Shown here: positions 41,930-52,467 of the stretch, piece by piece | Layout: every line of letters begins with the position of its first letter | Position numbering within the stretch: the stretch's first letter is position 1 | Origin: Lucinisca nassula | Lineage: Eukaryota; Mollusca; Bivalvia; Lucinida; Lucinidae | Assembly: GCA_963580285.1 (NCBI GenBank) | Contig: OY757010.1 | Coordinates: forward strand, 152,850,714 to 152,914,713 | DNA: 64,000 bases | Reading direction: 5' to 3' | Made by a program: the position numbers and the translations under genes | Notes under the pieces: model-generated | Databases searched by the model: none | Told to the model about the DNA's origin: nothing | What the model saw: the letters and a program-made list of their open reading frames with translations, nothing else

Positions 41930-42170
41930 AGGTGTAGGCCTACTGGTAAACTGCTTAGAGGATCTAAGCCTGCCCAGGCAAAGCGGTGCGAGTCGTCCTG
42001 TCCATGTTAATAAACTCTATTGGTTCAATTGGCGGCGGGGTTTTAGATGACATTTCATCTTAAGGTCGGGTAAAAGTCCCACAAAATTGGAAGCGAGGTC
42101 TCCAAAATGACCTTTACAGTGTTGACGGGGACGTTAAACATCAAATCAAACAAACAAAAATCAAGCATAA
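41930..42170 (+). mobile_element. S2 SINE-like copy, 5'-truncated
   Basis: CTACTGGTAAACTGCTTAGA GGATCTAAGCCTGCCC...AAAGTCCCACAAAATTGGAA GCG...GGGGACGTTAAACATC and an AAACAAACAAA tail. Confidence 0.7.
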
Positions 42171-42297
42171 GCAAAAGGGTGTACAAGAAAAATTCACTTT
42201 GATCTGTTTCGAATAATAAGATGATGGTTTAGGTTGTGCCACACGGAGCCTTTGTATGCCCACACATCCACCATCATAACAGAATTTTGTCAATGTA

Positions 42298-42698
42298 CCG
42301 GCTCCAGCCCATCGGGCTGCATGATGCTTTCACGCAGAGCTGAAACCGACGGCACGTGATAGCTAGTAAACCGCTTAGATTGTCTAAACCTGCCCAGGAA
42401 AATGGGTCCGAGTCGGACCGTCCATGCATATAAACCCTATTGGTTTCGTTGAGCGGCAGGGCTTGAGATGTCATTTTAACGTCAACATAATATTGGTCAT
42501 TTTGGAGAGGTTACTTCCCAATTTGTGGGTCTTTTTACCCGACATTGAGAGGAAACCTGATGGCCAGTGAAACCAATCTATATGTTTATAAGGACCGTCC
42601 GTCTTGCACCACTTTACCTGGGCAGGGCGGTCTACTCGTACTCATGTTTGATTGGGTTAGTATCATGCAGCACAATCTTTTTCTTCAAGACCAGTTTG
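42298..42698. repeat. Head-to-tail inverted pair of S2 copies
   Basis: 42298-42480 is a plus S2 piece (GGGCTGCATGATGCTTTCAC...GGCTTGAGATGTCATTTTAA). 42482-42698 is a minus S2 piece (GTCATTTTGGAGAGGTTACT TCC...TCATGCAGCACAATCTTTTT). Together they form a long imperfect inverted repeat that could fold. Confidence 0.65.
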
Positions 42699-42779
42699 GG
42701 GCTATCATGCATTGTACAGACTATATATATGAGAAGTTTTAGAGCGACGCCTTTGAAGTGGTGTAGCACACTGAAGTGA

Positions 42780-43130
42780 TTCAGCTATGATTACAAAGGC
42801 CCCCAAAGCAGAACTCGCATGACAAGACATAAAGCACAATGATGAAATGCATTAGGCTGTAAAAAAGAGCCTTGAGGAACACCGACCTTCAATTCGAATT
42901 CTTCAATGGAACCAACACAAAAACGCAAACGGCTCCGCGAATTAGCATACACCCACTGGGCCATTCGAACATTCCACTCCTCCACTTCGAATTTTCTCTG
43001 TGCCTCCCAGATGACTTTTCGAGACACTCAACCAAATGCCTTCTCAAGGTCCACGAAAGCCACTATGTGGGAATGTAACTGCCATTTTGGCTTTCCGCTA
43101 GTTCTTTCCCTTTGGTGTGTCTGATCGGAA
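42780..43130 (-). pseudogene. Reverse transcriptase fragment of a non-LTR retrotransposon
   Basis: Minus frame: FVDLEKAFG (the usual FVDLEKAFD motif of RT block A with D changed), SRKVIWEAQRKFEVEEWNVR, then SIEEFELKVGVPQGSFL (RT motif GxxQGSxLSP). After that a frameshift moves the FIIVL...LS.EF segment to another frame. Surrounding RT domain, YADD box and endonuclease are absent. A stop follows KAFG. Confidence 0.8.
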
Positions 43131-43445
43131 GTGTTGGGTAATTGAATCGATTCCTGGTCATTGCCATCACTTCTATCTACTTTCGGAAAGTAAAAGGATA
43201 ACTTATCTCACCTCCCTTTCACAGTTTGCATAAACAGGCAATAGATAATTAAATAGCGTTTCCGGTCAATATGGCATGAGAAAAAAAAACTTGTCAAAAT
43301 TATAGAAAAAAAAATAATTAGAAGTTTTTCTACTTTCACTATAACGTTGGCTGGAACTTAAATGGGAAAAAGGAAATTTTTATATTCTTTTGCATCAGCT
43401 CATTGTATTTTTTTTTTTTTTATCAATTTCAACCCATTTCATTAG

Positions 43446-43792
43446 GGGGTGGGGTATTGTGTGTGTGTGAATTCGGGTTTAACGTCGCTTTCAACAATTT
43501 TTCAGTCATATCACGACGGTGTCTGGTTGCGACAGGGAGCTCAATGCTCACGTTTATAGTGCTGCCTCACTGAAGTATCATGTCCCAGACACATTACATG
43601 ATACCACACCCAGTCACATTATCCTGACACTGGATCGACCAGTCCTAGCTCTACCCCGTAAATCTGAGTGCCAAGCGAGGAGCAGCTAGTACCATTTTTA
43701 ACGACTTTGGTATGTCGCGGCCCGGGATCGAACCCGAGACCTCCCGTTCCCCGGAGCGGACACTCTACCAACTCAGCTATCGGGGCCGGTAG
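43446..43792 (-). mobile_element. tRNA-derived SINE (family S4)
   Basis: Minus reading: GGCCCCGATAGCTGAGTTGG TAGAGTG ... TCTCGGGTTCGATCCCGGGC, an excellent tRNA-like head with A and B boxes, then a body and a tail GCGACGTTAAACCCGAATT. The head is followed by CGACATACC instead of a tRNA acceptor end, so it is not a tRNA gene. The 169-aa minus frame across it is an artefact. Confidence 0.78.
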
Positions 43793-44033
43793 GGGGTAGG
43801 GTAATAAATTGTCAAAAAAGAAAGCTAAAAATGTACAATAATGTTTCCAAGGTATATTAATAACATACATCTGACATTGTTTGAACGTCTGCGACAATGT
43901 TAATGGCTTCATATCTTTTAAACATGAACAAAATGACAATATGGCAATATCAGAACATGCATTTTTTGGCCAGAAAAATCCATTTTTCACACCATGAAAC
44001 TTATAAATGAAATTGTATTTCAATTCTAATGAA

Positions 44034-45542
44034 ATACACCCGGACCTCGTTATAGCACGATTCGTTACAGCACGAATTCGGATATAACACGGTTTTGGTT
44101 TGGACCCCAAATTTTCCCCAACCAACATTTATAAATGTTATCCATGGATTGTATCAGGTTTTAGTGCTCTTAAAGGAACTCATTTTTGATTTTTATTTGC
44201 CTTCACTGCAGCTGGTGTTATGCCGTGTGGCGGCCGTAAAACGTCTCCCCGTACATCAACCATAGTGCAGTTTATATTTTACTTTTGGTCCTTTGAGATC
44301 AGCGTGAATATTCTGAGAAATCAGAAATAAATTATTGGTTTAGACTCATATTCTAGACAGGTTTTTAATTATTTGGACCCCATTTTGATTTATATCAGTC
44401 TTTGAATCCACTGCCTATTCAATTTGTAAAATTGCAGTATGTTTCCTCTGGCTTTCTTTGCCGGATCATTACAGGGTCACTGATGAGGCTTTATTAGCCG
44501 AAACTACTTAGTATGACCCATCTTCTTTCTTATGAATGTTTTCAGTGCTCTTAAAGGAACTCATTTTTGATTTTTATTTAAGCCCAACAACTTTATTTTC
44601 CTCTCACTTTTGACTGCGGTAATACGGTAGCTAACACGGTTTATAACGGTACTTTTTGATATTTATTGCAGGCCTCCCGCAGAGTTGAATATACAGTATA
44701 TAAACTTGTTTAGCTTGACACGCATGATAAACATGAACTGCCATCGGCACAATCAAAAGCGTTGGCAAAGTGAGATAAAGAGATTAAAGAATTCAGTTAC
44801 GCAACCGGAAAAAATATTTATCACGCTCTGTTAAGGATCACTGCTCAGCAGAAATTTTAAACATCGATGCAGACTATGTGATCGGTCAACTGCAATAAAA
44901 CTCATTTTCTAGAGCCGCATGTAAAAGAAAGTCAAATTTATTCCAGCTTAAAAGCAAATGATAAAACATATTCAAGATCGATTTTCGCGGTAAAAAAATC
45001 ATTCAAAGCCCACGTGCGCCATTAAAAATCGTTTTAAATGGCTAAAATATTAAGGGTAAAACATTTCAAGGGAAGTAATTCAAATTTCTTGTAAGCGTTG
45101 ATCACTGTCCTGTTCCGAACCCTAACCCGGTAATTTCACCATTGAAATGTATTAACGGTACTGTAGTTCGGTATGGTTCCGGACGCTCAGTTACAAGAAA
45201 GTTAGCCGGGAACCAGCTATCAAAATGGCGTCATACTCGCTGTCAGATCGGACGATTTCTGGATATCAAACATGGTTTATCAGCTGGTTTCGATTAAAGT
45301 GACTTGTTTGACTTGATGGGACATGGTATTTACTGCCATTGATTAGTTCTAAACACATTTTAGTCGGGAAATACGGTCATTAACCGGACCGCACATCATC
45401 ATGTTTGGGTAACTATTGATCACCATTGTATCAATGGTTGATCTTTGACAAATACGGTCGGCGTTTATAACACGATTCGGTTAAATAACACGGTCCGTTG
45501 GTTGGACCCGGAGTTCCGTGTTATAACGAGGTTGAGGTGTAC
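44034..45542. mobile_element. 1.5-kb DNA transposon with ACCTCGTTATA inverted ends
   Basis: TACACCCGGACCTCGTTATA GCACG at 44035 and the inverse CCGTGTTATAACGAGGTTGA GGTGTA ending 45541. Inside, a direct repeat GTGCTCTTAAAGGAACTCAT TTTTGATTTTTATTT occurs at 44164 and 44548. No transposase frame survives. Terminal wording resembles group G (ACAACCTCTTTATAACAC). Confidence 0.65.
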
Positions 45543-46269
45543 TTTGATTCATATCACATTAAGGAAGCAAAAGTATGTGCAATAATAAAGGTATAATCCT
45601 TGTTCTTGTCATTTAAACAATATCTTAATCCTTTTTTAGCCATTTTTACTGGGGGGTGGGGTAATTTTTTCTGCAATATTTCTCTCAGATGCCTGGTGAC
45701 ATGGTCAAATTTCACGCCTATTTAGTGTATCTAATATTATATCACAATATATGTGAAAATAAGAAAAATCTAAAGACGAAAAATGCATTCTTTTTTCAAA
45801 TATAGCGAAAATTGCATCTCAAAACAGCAAAACATGCAGAAAAGGACATTTGTAAATAGGTGTTTCGACAAAAATCTGTGAAAGAGTTTGTCTTTCACAA
45901 ATAGGTACGCAAACATGACATTATCCTGCATTGTGTTTTTTAACCAAACTTGGAAATATTATTTTAAACAATTGTTATCGACACTTTGTCAATGACTGGG
46001 ATAGTTATTGAAGTATTCGATAATTTCGAAAACTGTACCCCTGTATAAGGCTAAAAAGCTCGAAAAAAAGCATGGTATGCCTATATTTTTATACCGGCAA
46101 ACGAATGCAGAGATTCCAAACTACAAAATATAAGCAAATAAAAAAAATCTAAAGACAAATGAATTACTCCCCACCCTCCTTAAGTAGCAAGAAAAACTGC
46201 ATCTGAAAATGTTGTCTGTTTATTTTTGTTTGCTGCATAATCTTGCAAACTTTCCAAACTTTTTTTTGC

Positions 46270-46348
46270 ATACCGGTAAACAGAGTGGACCCTGATCAGA
46301 CTGCTCCTAGAGGAGCAGTCTGATCTGGTCCACACTGTTTGCAACAAT
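46270..46348. repeat. GATC palindrome with AGACTGCTCC arms
   Basis: GTAAACAGAGTGGACCCTGA TCAGACTGCTCCTAG / GGAGCAGTCTGATCTGGTCC ACACTGTTTGC. Its left flank (CTGCATCTGAAAATGTTGTC TG) also precedes the palindrome at 29.88 kb. Confidence 0.7.
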
Positions 46349-46518
46349 GAGTTTTGAGGTAACCAGCCGACAACAAAGCAGATAATAATTGTTGTCATCT
46401 TAAAGGTTAATAATGACCTTTTTCATAAAGGGCTTCCTCCCAATCTGGGCTTGTACTGTTTGCCAATTACCTGTTTTGGGGTTTCCGGTACAAAATGGAT
46501 TAGAAAAGCAGCAGTTAC

Positions 46519-46641
46519 CTGAATTAGGAGTTGTCCATGTAATAGTGGGGGTGGGGTTTCCAGCAGCCTGACAGGATAGGGAAGCTCTAGCGCCTTGTGC
46601 AACTGTCAGATCTTCAGGCTTTGTCACAAATGATGGTCCCA
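46519..46641 (-). CDS. IgSF gene exon 7: N-terminal half of an Ig domain
   Basis: 123 nt, phase 1 to 1, acceptor TATTTCCAG, donor G|GTAACT. Encodes VGPSFVTKPEDLTVAQGARA, Cys in SLSCQAAGNPTPT, Trp in ITWTTPNSG. Joins exon 8 across a 6.4-kb intron filled with repeats. Confidence 0.92.
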
Positions 46642-46724
46642 CTGGAAATAAACATGAGCCAGAGCTTCACAAATCTTACAAAAGAATCTGTTCAATCCTG
46701 TATCCTGTACAATCATGTAAACAA

Positions 46725-46885
46725 GTCAGTGTAATGAATACCCCTCTAAACCCCACTTTATACAGAGAAAACTGGGATTTAGAGGTGTAAATTATTTTTC
46801 TTCCTCCTGCTTCAAGACATAGGTTGTGGCTACTCCAGTTCTAACAGGCAACCACAACCCATGTTTGTAATATAAATAAGAAAGT
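46725..46885. mobile_element. Group A MITE with collapsed palindrome
   Basis: AACCCCACTTTATACAGAGA AAACTGGG, then TTGTGGCTACTCCAGTTCTA ACAGGCAACCACAA: one arm of the hairpin is mostly deleted relative to other copies. Confidence 0.6.
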
Positions 46886-46907
46886 TATCACAGATGTTCA
46901 TCAGGGC

Positions 46908-47148
46908 CCAGTTGTTTGATGCATCGTTAGCTTAATGAGCTCGTTAGTGGTCATATTGTTAACTGTTCTAGCAAGTACAATATCTAAAATTTTGTTATTT
47001 TTGCTGATAAAATGTGAGTAGCTTTTGCATACGCAAAAGCTACTTACATTTTTTCAGCAAAAATATTAGCATATTTGCCAAATTAAGTGATCAAAGTTTT
47101 AACAATATGTTAACTAACGACATTGTTAGTTTTGAACAACTGGCCCCA
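46908..47148. mobile_element. Group B MITE
   Basis: GGGCCCAGTTGTTTGATGCA TCGTTAGC and GTTAGTTTTGAACAACTGGC CCC; hairpin AATGTGAGTAGCTTTTGC / GCAAAAGCTACTTACATTTT. About 240 bp. Confidence 0.78.
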
Positions 47149-47149
47149 G

Positions 47150-47930
47150 AAAAATAACTGTTTTGGAGATGTGGAAGAATTCACTATGTCAAACGGGTGT
47201 GTAATCTTAACGCAAAGAAGACTCAGATTATCCGGTAGATCAAGCCAGCCTGGTAAGTCTTTGCTTTTGCTCTTTGGATCAATAGTCAAGATGATAGAAA
47301 GTTCGGGCAAACAGCAAAAACTTTCTAATTGAAATGCACATTTGCACAGGCTGATCTGACTCAATGCTGGTCTTCTAGTAGGTTTGTAATGTAATCTGCA
47401 GGCTAACATCATAGTTATGTGAAATTGAGGGATGTCTTTGTTTTCATAATGGTGAAACTTAAATTCTGTCAGTATCTTTGTTAATCGTTTTGAATTTTTC
47501 TTTTTCATTAAATCAATATAATTTTCTGGGATGGTGATATAACAAGTTTGTAAAACTAATGAGGCTTTGAACTACTTGGATCATATTGTATCCAAACAAG
47601 AACATAAACTGTGTCACAGGGAAGCTTGTTTCATAACATGAGCCAGCGCATGACAAAACCTACAATAAGACATGTGCACCCAGCAAAGACTCAGATCAGC
47701 CTGTGCATCCATGCAGTCTGATCACTCTTCGTCCTGTGCTCTAAGGATAGCTAAGGGCCCAATGTTCCTTCATGCAGCAAGATAAGTCTCTGGACATACT
47801 ATACGGATGCACAGACTGATCTGATTCTTTGCTTGGCTTAAAAGTAAATTGTAGGAAATGCTGTGCCCCAGCTCATATGTGGCCAATTAACCAATACACC
47901 CCTGAGTTTCTGAAGTGGATTATTCTATCT
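47150..47930. other. Intron stretch without recognised gene
   Basis: Contains weak partial repeats (GACTCAGATCAGCCTG near 47690). The 132-aa minus frame 47110-47508 starts inside a MITE, has no domain and no splice context, so I do not call it. Confidence 0.4.
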
Positions 47931-47944
47931 TTGAACATGGACAT

Positions 47945-48235
47945 GCATTATGAAGACACACCTATACAAATACATTATAAACTTTACTGCCAAAAAAAAC
48001 GAAATTTTTAAGATGAAGAAAATTGTGATATTTTTCTTATATCTGCTTAAAATATAGGTTGAAGGTACTTGTAAGAACCCCCTCATTGAGGCGGTTCTAA
48101 CAAGTACCCACAATCTATATTTTAGAGCAGAAATAAGAAAAATAAGGTATATCCTTGTAAACCTCAGTTTTACTATATAAAAGTGGGGTTCAAGGGGTTC
48201 AAAATTATAAAGGCATATTTTCGTGATGTCAACTG
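47945..48235. mobile_element. Group A MITE
   Basis: Ends ATGAAGACACACC / AGGCATATTTTCGTGA. Palindrome GTACTTGTAAGAACCCCCTC A / TGAGGCGGTTCTAACAAGTA C at 48065-48108. Flanking TATCTGCTTAAAATATAG / ATATTTTAGAGCAGAAATA arms. Confidence 0.75.
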
Positions 48236-48535
48236 AAGTTCATAGGGGTTTAAGTCAAAATCATTATGTGCCATCTCATCTAGAGCTACACTGTTTGCAT
48301 ACATATCTGTGCTGATCTACAAAGGCTTAGATTGGCTTGTGCAGAATCATTACGGTCATATTTCTATTTATACATTTTTGTTCTGATGCAATATTTTGGG
48401 TCATCATTTATCCAAATTCAATCGAAAACTAGAAGTTGGTATAAAATATGAAGTGGATATAATATTTTAGATTTTTTTTTTCAATTATCTTTATGATTAA
48501 AAAATTTCTACTACGTTAAATAGTCATCTACTCAC

Positions 48536-48671
48536 CAAGAACATTGAGAGTGGCATCAATATTTTTATATCCCACACCATTTTCAACCACACAAACATAT
48601 GCTCCGGCATCAGAAGGCTTAGCGTCAATTATTGTCAGATGACCATCTGTTGAAGGCATTTCTACACCTTT
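48536..48671 (-). CDS. IgSF gene exon 6: C-terminal half of an Ig domain
   Basis: 136 nt, phase 0 to 1, acceptor CTACTTTAAG, donor G|GTGAGT. Encodes KKGVEMPSTDGHLTIIDAKP SDAGAYVCVVENGVGYKNID ATLNVL; D-A-G-A-Y-V-C is the strand-F signature. Acceptor AAG is unusual but the phase and domain fit exactly. Confidence 0.88.
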
Positions 48672-48784
48672 CTTAAAGTAGAGAAGCATGAAATTATGGG
48701 AAGTATTACAGTGGTCATGTGCATGCATTTGCATCATAAGAGCCACATTAGAGTCTATGAGTGACATTTCTGTCTATCTCTCTT

Positions 48785-48985
48785 AAACCCTTATCCTGCT
48801 GAACACGTCAATCTCTACCTTTGCAAACAGTGAAGATACAGATCAGATGGCTTCTGAGGAAGCCATCTGATCAGGATCTACACTGTCTGACATGCAGTTA
48901 GTGAAATGAACAAATTATAGCCAGAAATTTGATTGGTTGACTCCTTCAGGAGCAGTCTGATCTGGGTCTGCAGTGTTTGCTCAGG
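48785..48985. mobile_element. Group C MITE, chimeric right part
   Basis: TTAAA then CCCTTATCCTGCTG. Palindrome GATACAGATCAGATGGCTTC / GAAGCCATCTGATCAGGATC. The right part changes at 48938 into CTCCTTCAGGAGCAGTCTGA TC, an arm of the AGACTGCTCC sub-type, with no CAGCAGGACAAGGG end. Confidence 0.6.
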
Positions 48986-49027
48986 CCTATCTCTATACTT
49001 AGGAAACATATCAATTAGTTTATCTGC

Positions 49028-49306
49028 TGACCTCGGTAGCTCAGTCGGATGCACGGCTGACTGCTGATCAGGAGGACGCAGGTTCGATACCTGCCAGGGT
49101 TGGCAACATTATTTCGTGGAGATTGATCATGAAATCTTTTCTAAGGTCATTCTCTCCCTTCCGCTGATTCAAGAATGTGCACTGTACTGGTTAACCGCTT
49201 ATGTATAAGCCTGCCCAGGAAAGTGTGGATAGGTAAACTGACAGTCTCAAAAATGACCTAAAATAGTGTTGGCTGGGCCGTTAAACTTCAATACAAACAA
49301 ACAAAT
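49028..49306 (+). mobile_element. tRNA-derived SINE (family S1), near full length
   Basis: Head GACCTCGGTAGCTCAGTCGG ATGCACGGCTGAC...GCAGGTTCGATACCTGCC (A and B boxes). Body GATCATGAAATCTTTTCTAA GGTCATTCTC; tail GGGCCGTTAAACTTCAATAC then AAACAAACAAA. Confidence 0.85.
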
Positions 49307-49357
49307 TAATAAGTTTATTTAGGTATCCCTGTAGTATACAGGATAGAGTGTACTCAC

Positions 49358-49479
49358 AAACATCCAGGCCACAGTTGACGGTGGGTTACTCTCAGCCTGG
49401 CATGTGAATGTTGCATTCTCACCCTCTTCAATTGTCTGATCAGTAGGTTTAGTGGTAAATACTGGCACTGTTGGGTTAC
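49358..49479 (-). CDS. IgSF gene exon 5: N-terminal half of an Ig domain
   Basis: 122 nt, phase 1 to 0, acceptor TTCACTAG, donor TTT|GTGAGT. Encodes GNPTVPVFTTKPTDQTIEEG, sequon NAT, Cys in TFTCQAESNPPS and Trp in TVAWMF. The intron falls two residues after Trp. Joins exon 6. Confidence 0.9.
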
Positions 49480-49539
49480 CTAGTGAATGACAAAGAGGTA
49501 CATTATATAATAACTTGTTATAATAGCCTGTTTTGGTTA

Positions 49540-49650
49540 GAAACCCCAAAAGGGGACACTGTCAAACAGTGCTGACCCAGACCAGATGCCGTAGACTGTG
49601 GCATCTGATCAGGGCCATCACTGTTTGCAAAAAGTTTAGCCATTTTCAAC
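49540..49650. repeat. GATC palindrome with GATGCCGTAG arms
   Basis: CAAACAGTGCTGACCCAGAC CAGATGCCG / GTGGCATCTGATCAGGGCC ATCACTGTTTGC. Another sub-type of the group C palindrome, similar to 6.98 and 55.74 kb. Confidence 0.6.
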
Positions 49651-49689
49651 ATAAATTACTTAAAATAAAATATATTTCAAAATGGGCTC

Positions 49690-49990
49690 CTAGGCCCGGA
49701 TGTTCAAAGCATCAGTAGCTAAATAAGATTGATAGTGATCAAAATGTTAACTGTTCTACTTAGTACAATATTTGATATTCTGATAATTTATATTGAAAAA
49801 TGTGAGTAGCTTTTGGAAATTCAAAATTACTCACATTTTGTTAGCAAACCCACGACCTTTGAGTTTTTTAAGTTTTTATATGCATCATCCATTTTTTGTT
49901 CAGAGAAATGTGAAAAGCTTTAGCAATGCAAAGGCTCCTCACATTTTTTTCTTGCCAAGTCAAATGAAGAAAGTTGTAACGAATGAAATA
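49690..49990. mobile_element. Group B MITE, diverged
   Basis: GGCCCGGATGTTCAAAGCAT CAGTAGC; two hairpin-like units AATGTGAGTAGCTTTTGG and AATGTGAAAAGCTTTAGC; the right end is lost. Confidence 0.55.
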
Positions 49991-50067
49991 TCAAGCAATA
50001 TTTTCTATGAAAAAAAAAATACAAGAAACTTGTATCTGCTCCAGAATTTTCATTGCTGTTTTAAGGG

Positions 50068-50278
50068 TTAACCCTTTCGACCCTGTAGCCTGGTACTGGT
50101 ACTAATGCAAACAGTGTAGATCCAGATGAGATGGCTCATAATGAGCCATCTCATCAGGATCTACACTGTTTGCCATTGTTTTTGTGACACATATGAAAAA
50201 CCTATTTGCAACAATGTATGTATCCCAAAATTGACGATGGAAGAGTCCACTTCAGAAACTCAGGGGTGAAAGGGTTAA
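50068..50278. mobile_element. TTAA-flanked MITE with CCCTTTCGACCCTG ends
   Basis: TTAA, CCCTTTCGACCCTGTAG ... CAGGGGTGAAAGGG, TTAA; body 203 bp. Palindrome GATCCAGATGAGATGGCTCA / TGAGCCATCTCATCAGGATC. Right TTAA lies about 25 bp from exon 4. Confidence 0.82.
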
Positions 50279-50303
50279 CTTTAATGTCTATGTGATACTC
50301 TAC

Positions 50304-50442
50304 CTGATGTATTGAGATGAGCGGAGTCTGACATTTCACCCATGGCATTAGCGACTCTACAGGTGTAAAAGGCAACATCGTCTTCCGTTACATCATAGAT
50401 TTCAAAAGTACCATTTGGGTAGACCATATATTTTCTCGAATT
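50304..50442 (-). CDS. IgSF gene exon 4: C-terminal half of an Ig domain
   Basis: 139 nt, phase 0 to 1, acceptor GTTTTCAG, donor G|GTAGAG. Encodes NSRKYMVYPNGTFEIYDVTE DDVAFYTCRVANAMGEMSDS AHLNTS with sequon NGT and strand-F F-Y-T-C. Joins exon 3. Confidence 0.92.
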
Positions 50443-50471
50443 CTGAAAACATGTGTAAACAGTCATTTCAG

Positions 50472-50940
50472 TTAACCCCTGACCTGCAGAACCACTCAGT
50501 TAACCCCTGACCTGCAGAACCACAATATCCCCTATCTTTGCAAGCAGTGTAGACCAGGGCCCAGTTGTTCAAAACTAACGACGTCGTTAGTTAACTTATC
50601 GTTAAAACTTTGATCATTAGATATGGCAAATATGCTGAAATTTTTGCTGAAAAAATGTGAGCAGCTTTTGCGGATGTAAAAGCTGCTCACATTTTTTCAG
50701 CAAAAATACCAAAATTTACGATATTGTACTTACTAGAAGAGTTAACAATATGACTACTAATGAGCTCGCTAAGCTAACAATGCTTTGAACAACTGGCCCC
50801 AGATCAACTGGCATCTTCACAATCAGGATTTATACTGTTTGACATTCATGCAGTCAATACATTACATGGAGTAATTTGATTGGTTGTCAGTCAGAAATGG
50901 GTGGGGCAAATTAATTTATACAGCAGGACAAGAGTTAAAA
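50472..50940. mobile_element. Group C MITE split by a group B MITE
   Basis: The left end is duplicated: TTAACCCCTGACCTGCAGAA CCAC occurs twice in tandem (50474, 50500). The body runs to GCAGTGTAGACCA. A group B MITE follows (50551-50802, GGGCCCAGTTGTTCAAA / TTTGAACAACTGGCCCC, hairpin GAGCAGCTTTTGC / GTAAAAGCTGCTC). Then GATCAACTGGCATC and the right end CAGCAGGACAAGAG-TTAA. Confidence 0.78.
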
Positions 50941-50999
50941 ATATATCAACCCTTCAAGCACCAAGTCAAATTATGTACCAGATGATGTTTTGGCCTGAT

Positions 51000-51590
51000 T
51001 TTGTTTGTTTCTGTTGAGGTTTTATGTCTCCGTCAACACTATTTAGGTTGTTTAGGTTTGAGATGTTGCTTCAGTTTTTATGAAACTTTTAACCATTAAG
51101 TTGAAATGACATCTCAAACCCTACCGCCCAAAGAAACTGCTAGGGTTTAAGAGTAGGCCCGAATTGCACTGCTTTTCCTCACCAGACTTAGACGTTCTAA
51201 GCAGTTTACAAGTACTCAAAAGATTGGTTGGTTTCAGCTCGGTGCATAAACACTGTGCAGCCCATTACGAAAACACGCCTGTACAAATAAAGTGTAACCT
51301 TTATCGCCGAAAAAATGAAAATTTTAGGATAAAAAATTGAGATATTTCTTATTTCTGCTCAAAATATAGATTGTGAGTATTCGTTAGAACCGCCTCATTG
51401 AGGCGGTTCTAATGAGTACCCACAATCTATATGTTAGAGCAGAAATAATAAAAATAAGGTTTACCCCTGCAAACCCCAGTTTTACTATATAAAAGTGGGG
51501 TTCAAGGGGGGGGGGGAGGCAAATTTTTTAGGCGTGTTTTCGTGTTGCCAATCTATTTCTTCAAGCCCTGATGAGCAGGTTGGCCTGTCT
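51000..51590 (-). mobile_element. S2 SINE (minus) split by a group A MITE
   Basis: Left part 51003-51268 (TTTGTTTGTTTCTGTTGAGG ... GTGCAGCCCA). Right part 51552-51585 (CCAATCTATTTCTTCAAGCC CTGATG). Between them lies a complete group A MITE with ends ACGAAAACACGCC / GGCGTGTTTTCGT and palindrome GTTAGAACCGCCTCA / TGAGGCGGTTCTAA. Confidence 0.8.
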
Positions 51591-52085
51591 TCACTGGTCG
51601 CACAAGTCTTAACATAGGTTTTGTTGTGCACTAGCTCATATGATGTGCTTCTTCCTTCTGCGGGTATGAGACAGGACTGAGAAGTCGAAGCTCTGCTATG
51701 GAAGGTCAGACAGTTTTTGTCAGGATACTTCAGTTACCACAATTGAAAATTGTCTTGATAAATGAAATTGATGGGGCCAGTTGGCCTGGGTAGCTCAGTC
51801 AGATGCTCATCTGACTGGCGGTCAGGAGCTGGCAGATTTAATACCTGTTAGGTCAGCAACATTCTTTCGCAGATATTGATCATGAAATCTTTTCTATGGC
51901 CATTCTCTCCCTTCCACTGATTCAAGAAGGGCAGTTGTCAGTTTCTGGTAAAAGAATGTGCACTAAACTGGCTAAATGCTTATGTATAAGCCTGCCCAGG
52001 AAAAGTATATCTAGGAGAACTGACTGGCTCAATATGACCTAAAGAGTGTTGGAAGAGCCTTTAAACTCCAGACAAACAAAACTTG
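51590..52085 (+). mobile_element. SINE debris followed by an S1 SINE
   Basis: 51630-51770 resembles the body of S3 (GGTATGAGACAGG...CAGGATACTTCAGTTACC). 51783-52081 is S1: GGCCTGGGTAGCTCAGTCAG ATGC, body, then GAGCCTTTAAACTCCAGACA and AACAAA. Confidence 0.65.
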
Positions 52086-52145
52086 AAGGCCCAAAACACA
52101 AATTAACCATTCAAGCACTATGGAAAATTCTAGAGCAAATAACAA

Positions 52146-52405
52146 TTTTGGCCCAGTTGTTCAAAGCATTGTTAGCTTAACAAGCTTTTTAGTGGTCAAA
52201 CTGCTAACTGTTCTAGCAAGTACAGTATCTAATTGTGATATTTTTGCTGGAAAAATGTGAGTAGCTTTTGCAAAAGCTACTCACAATTTTTCAGCAAAAG
52301 CTACTCACAATTTTTCAGCAAAAATATTAGTGTAAATGCCTTACTTAATAATCAAAGTTTTAAGGATTTGTTCACTAACAACATATTTAGTTTTGAACCT
52401 ATTTT
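52146..52405. mobile_element. Group B MITE with duplicated hairpin arm
   Basis: TTGGCCCAGTTGTTCAAAGC ATTG; hairpin GAGTAGCTTTTGCAAAAGCT ACTC, with AAGCTACTCACAATTTTTCA GC repeated in tandem. The right end is lost in TTTGAACC. Confidence 0.65.
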
Positions 52406-52467
52406 TTTTATTCTTTTCAGAGATAAAGGCATCAGATTTCAAGTGAAACATTTGACCAGCAGATGAT

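Larger units (their letters stand above)
41301..46179. mobile_element. Possible 4.9-kb composite element with TTAAGGAGGGT ends
   Basis: TTAA-GGAGGGTTGCGCATAATT at 41297 and the inverse AATTACTCCCCACCCTCC-TTAA ending 46183. GGGGTGGGGTAAT recurs inside (43445, 43797, 45652). It contains S2 and S4 SINEs, an RT fragment and a smaller transposon. The end match is short, so this is tentative. Confidence 0.3.

Noticed and set aside
43700..43792. tRNA gene on the minus strand
   Set aside because: Good A and B boxes, but the sequence continues into a SINE body and the acceptor stem does not close.
43619..44128. 169-aa minus-strand open frame
   Set aside because: It crosses the tRNA-like head of SINE S4 and the end of a DNA transposon; no domain, no splice context.
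47110..47508. 132-aa minus-strand open frame
   Set aside because: Starts in a group B MITE and shows no domain, Ig signature or splice sites.
49028..49110. tRNA gene on the plus strand
   Set aside because: Same reason: a SINE S1 head, found in several copies with an identical body and tail.
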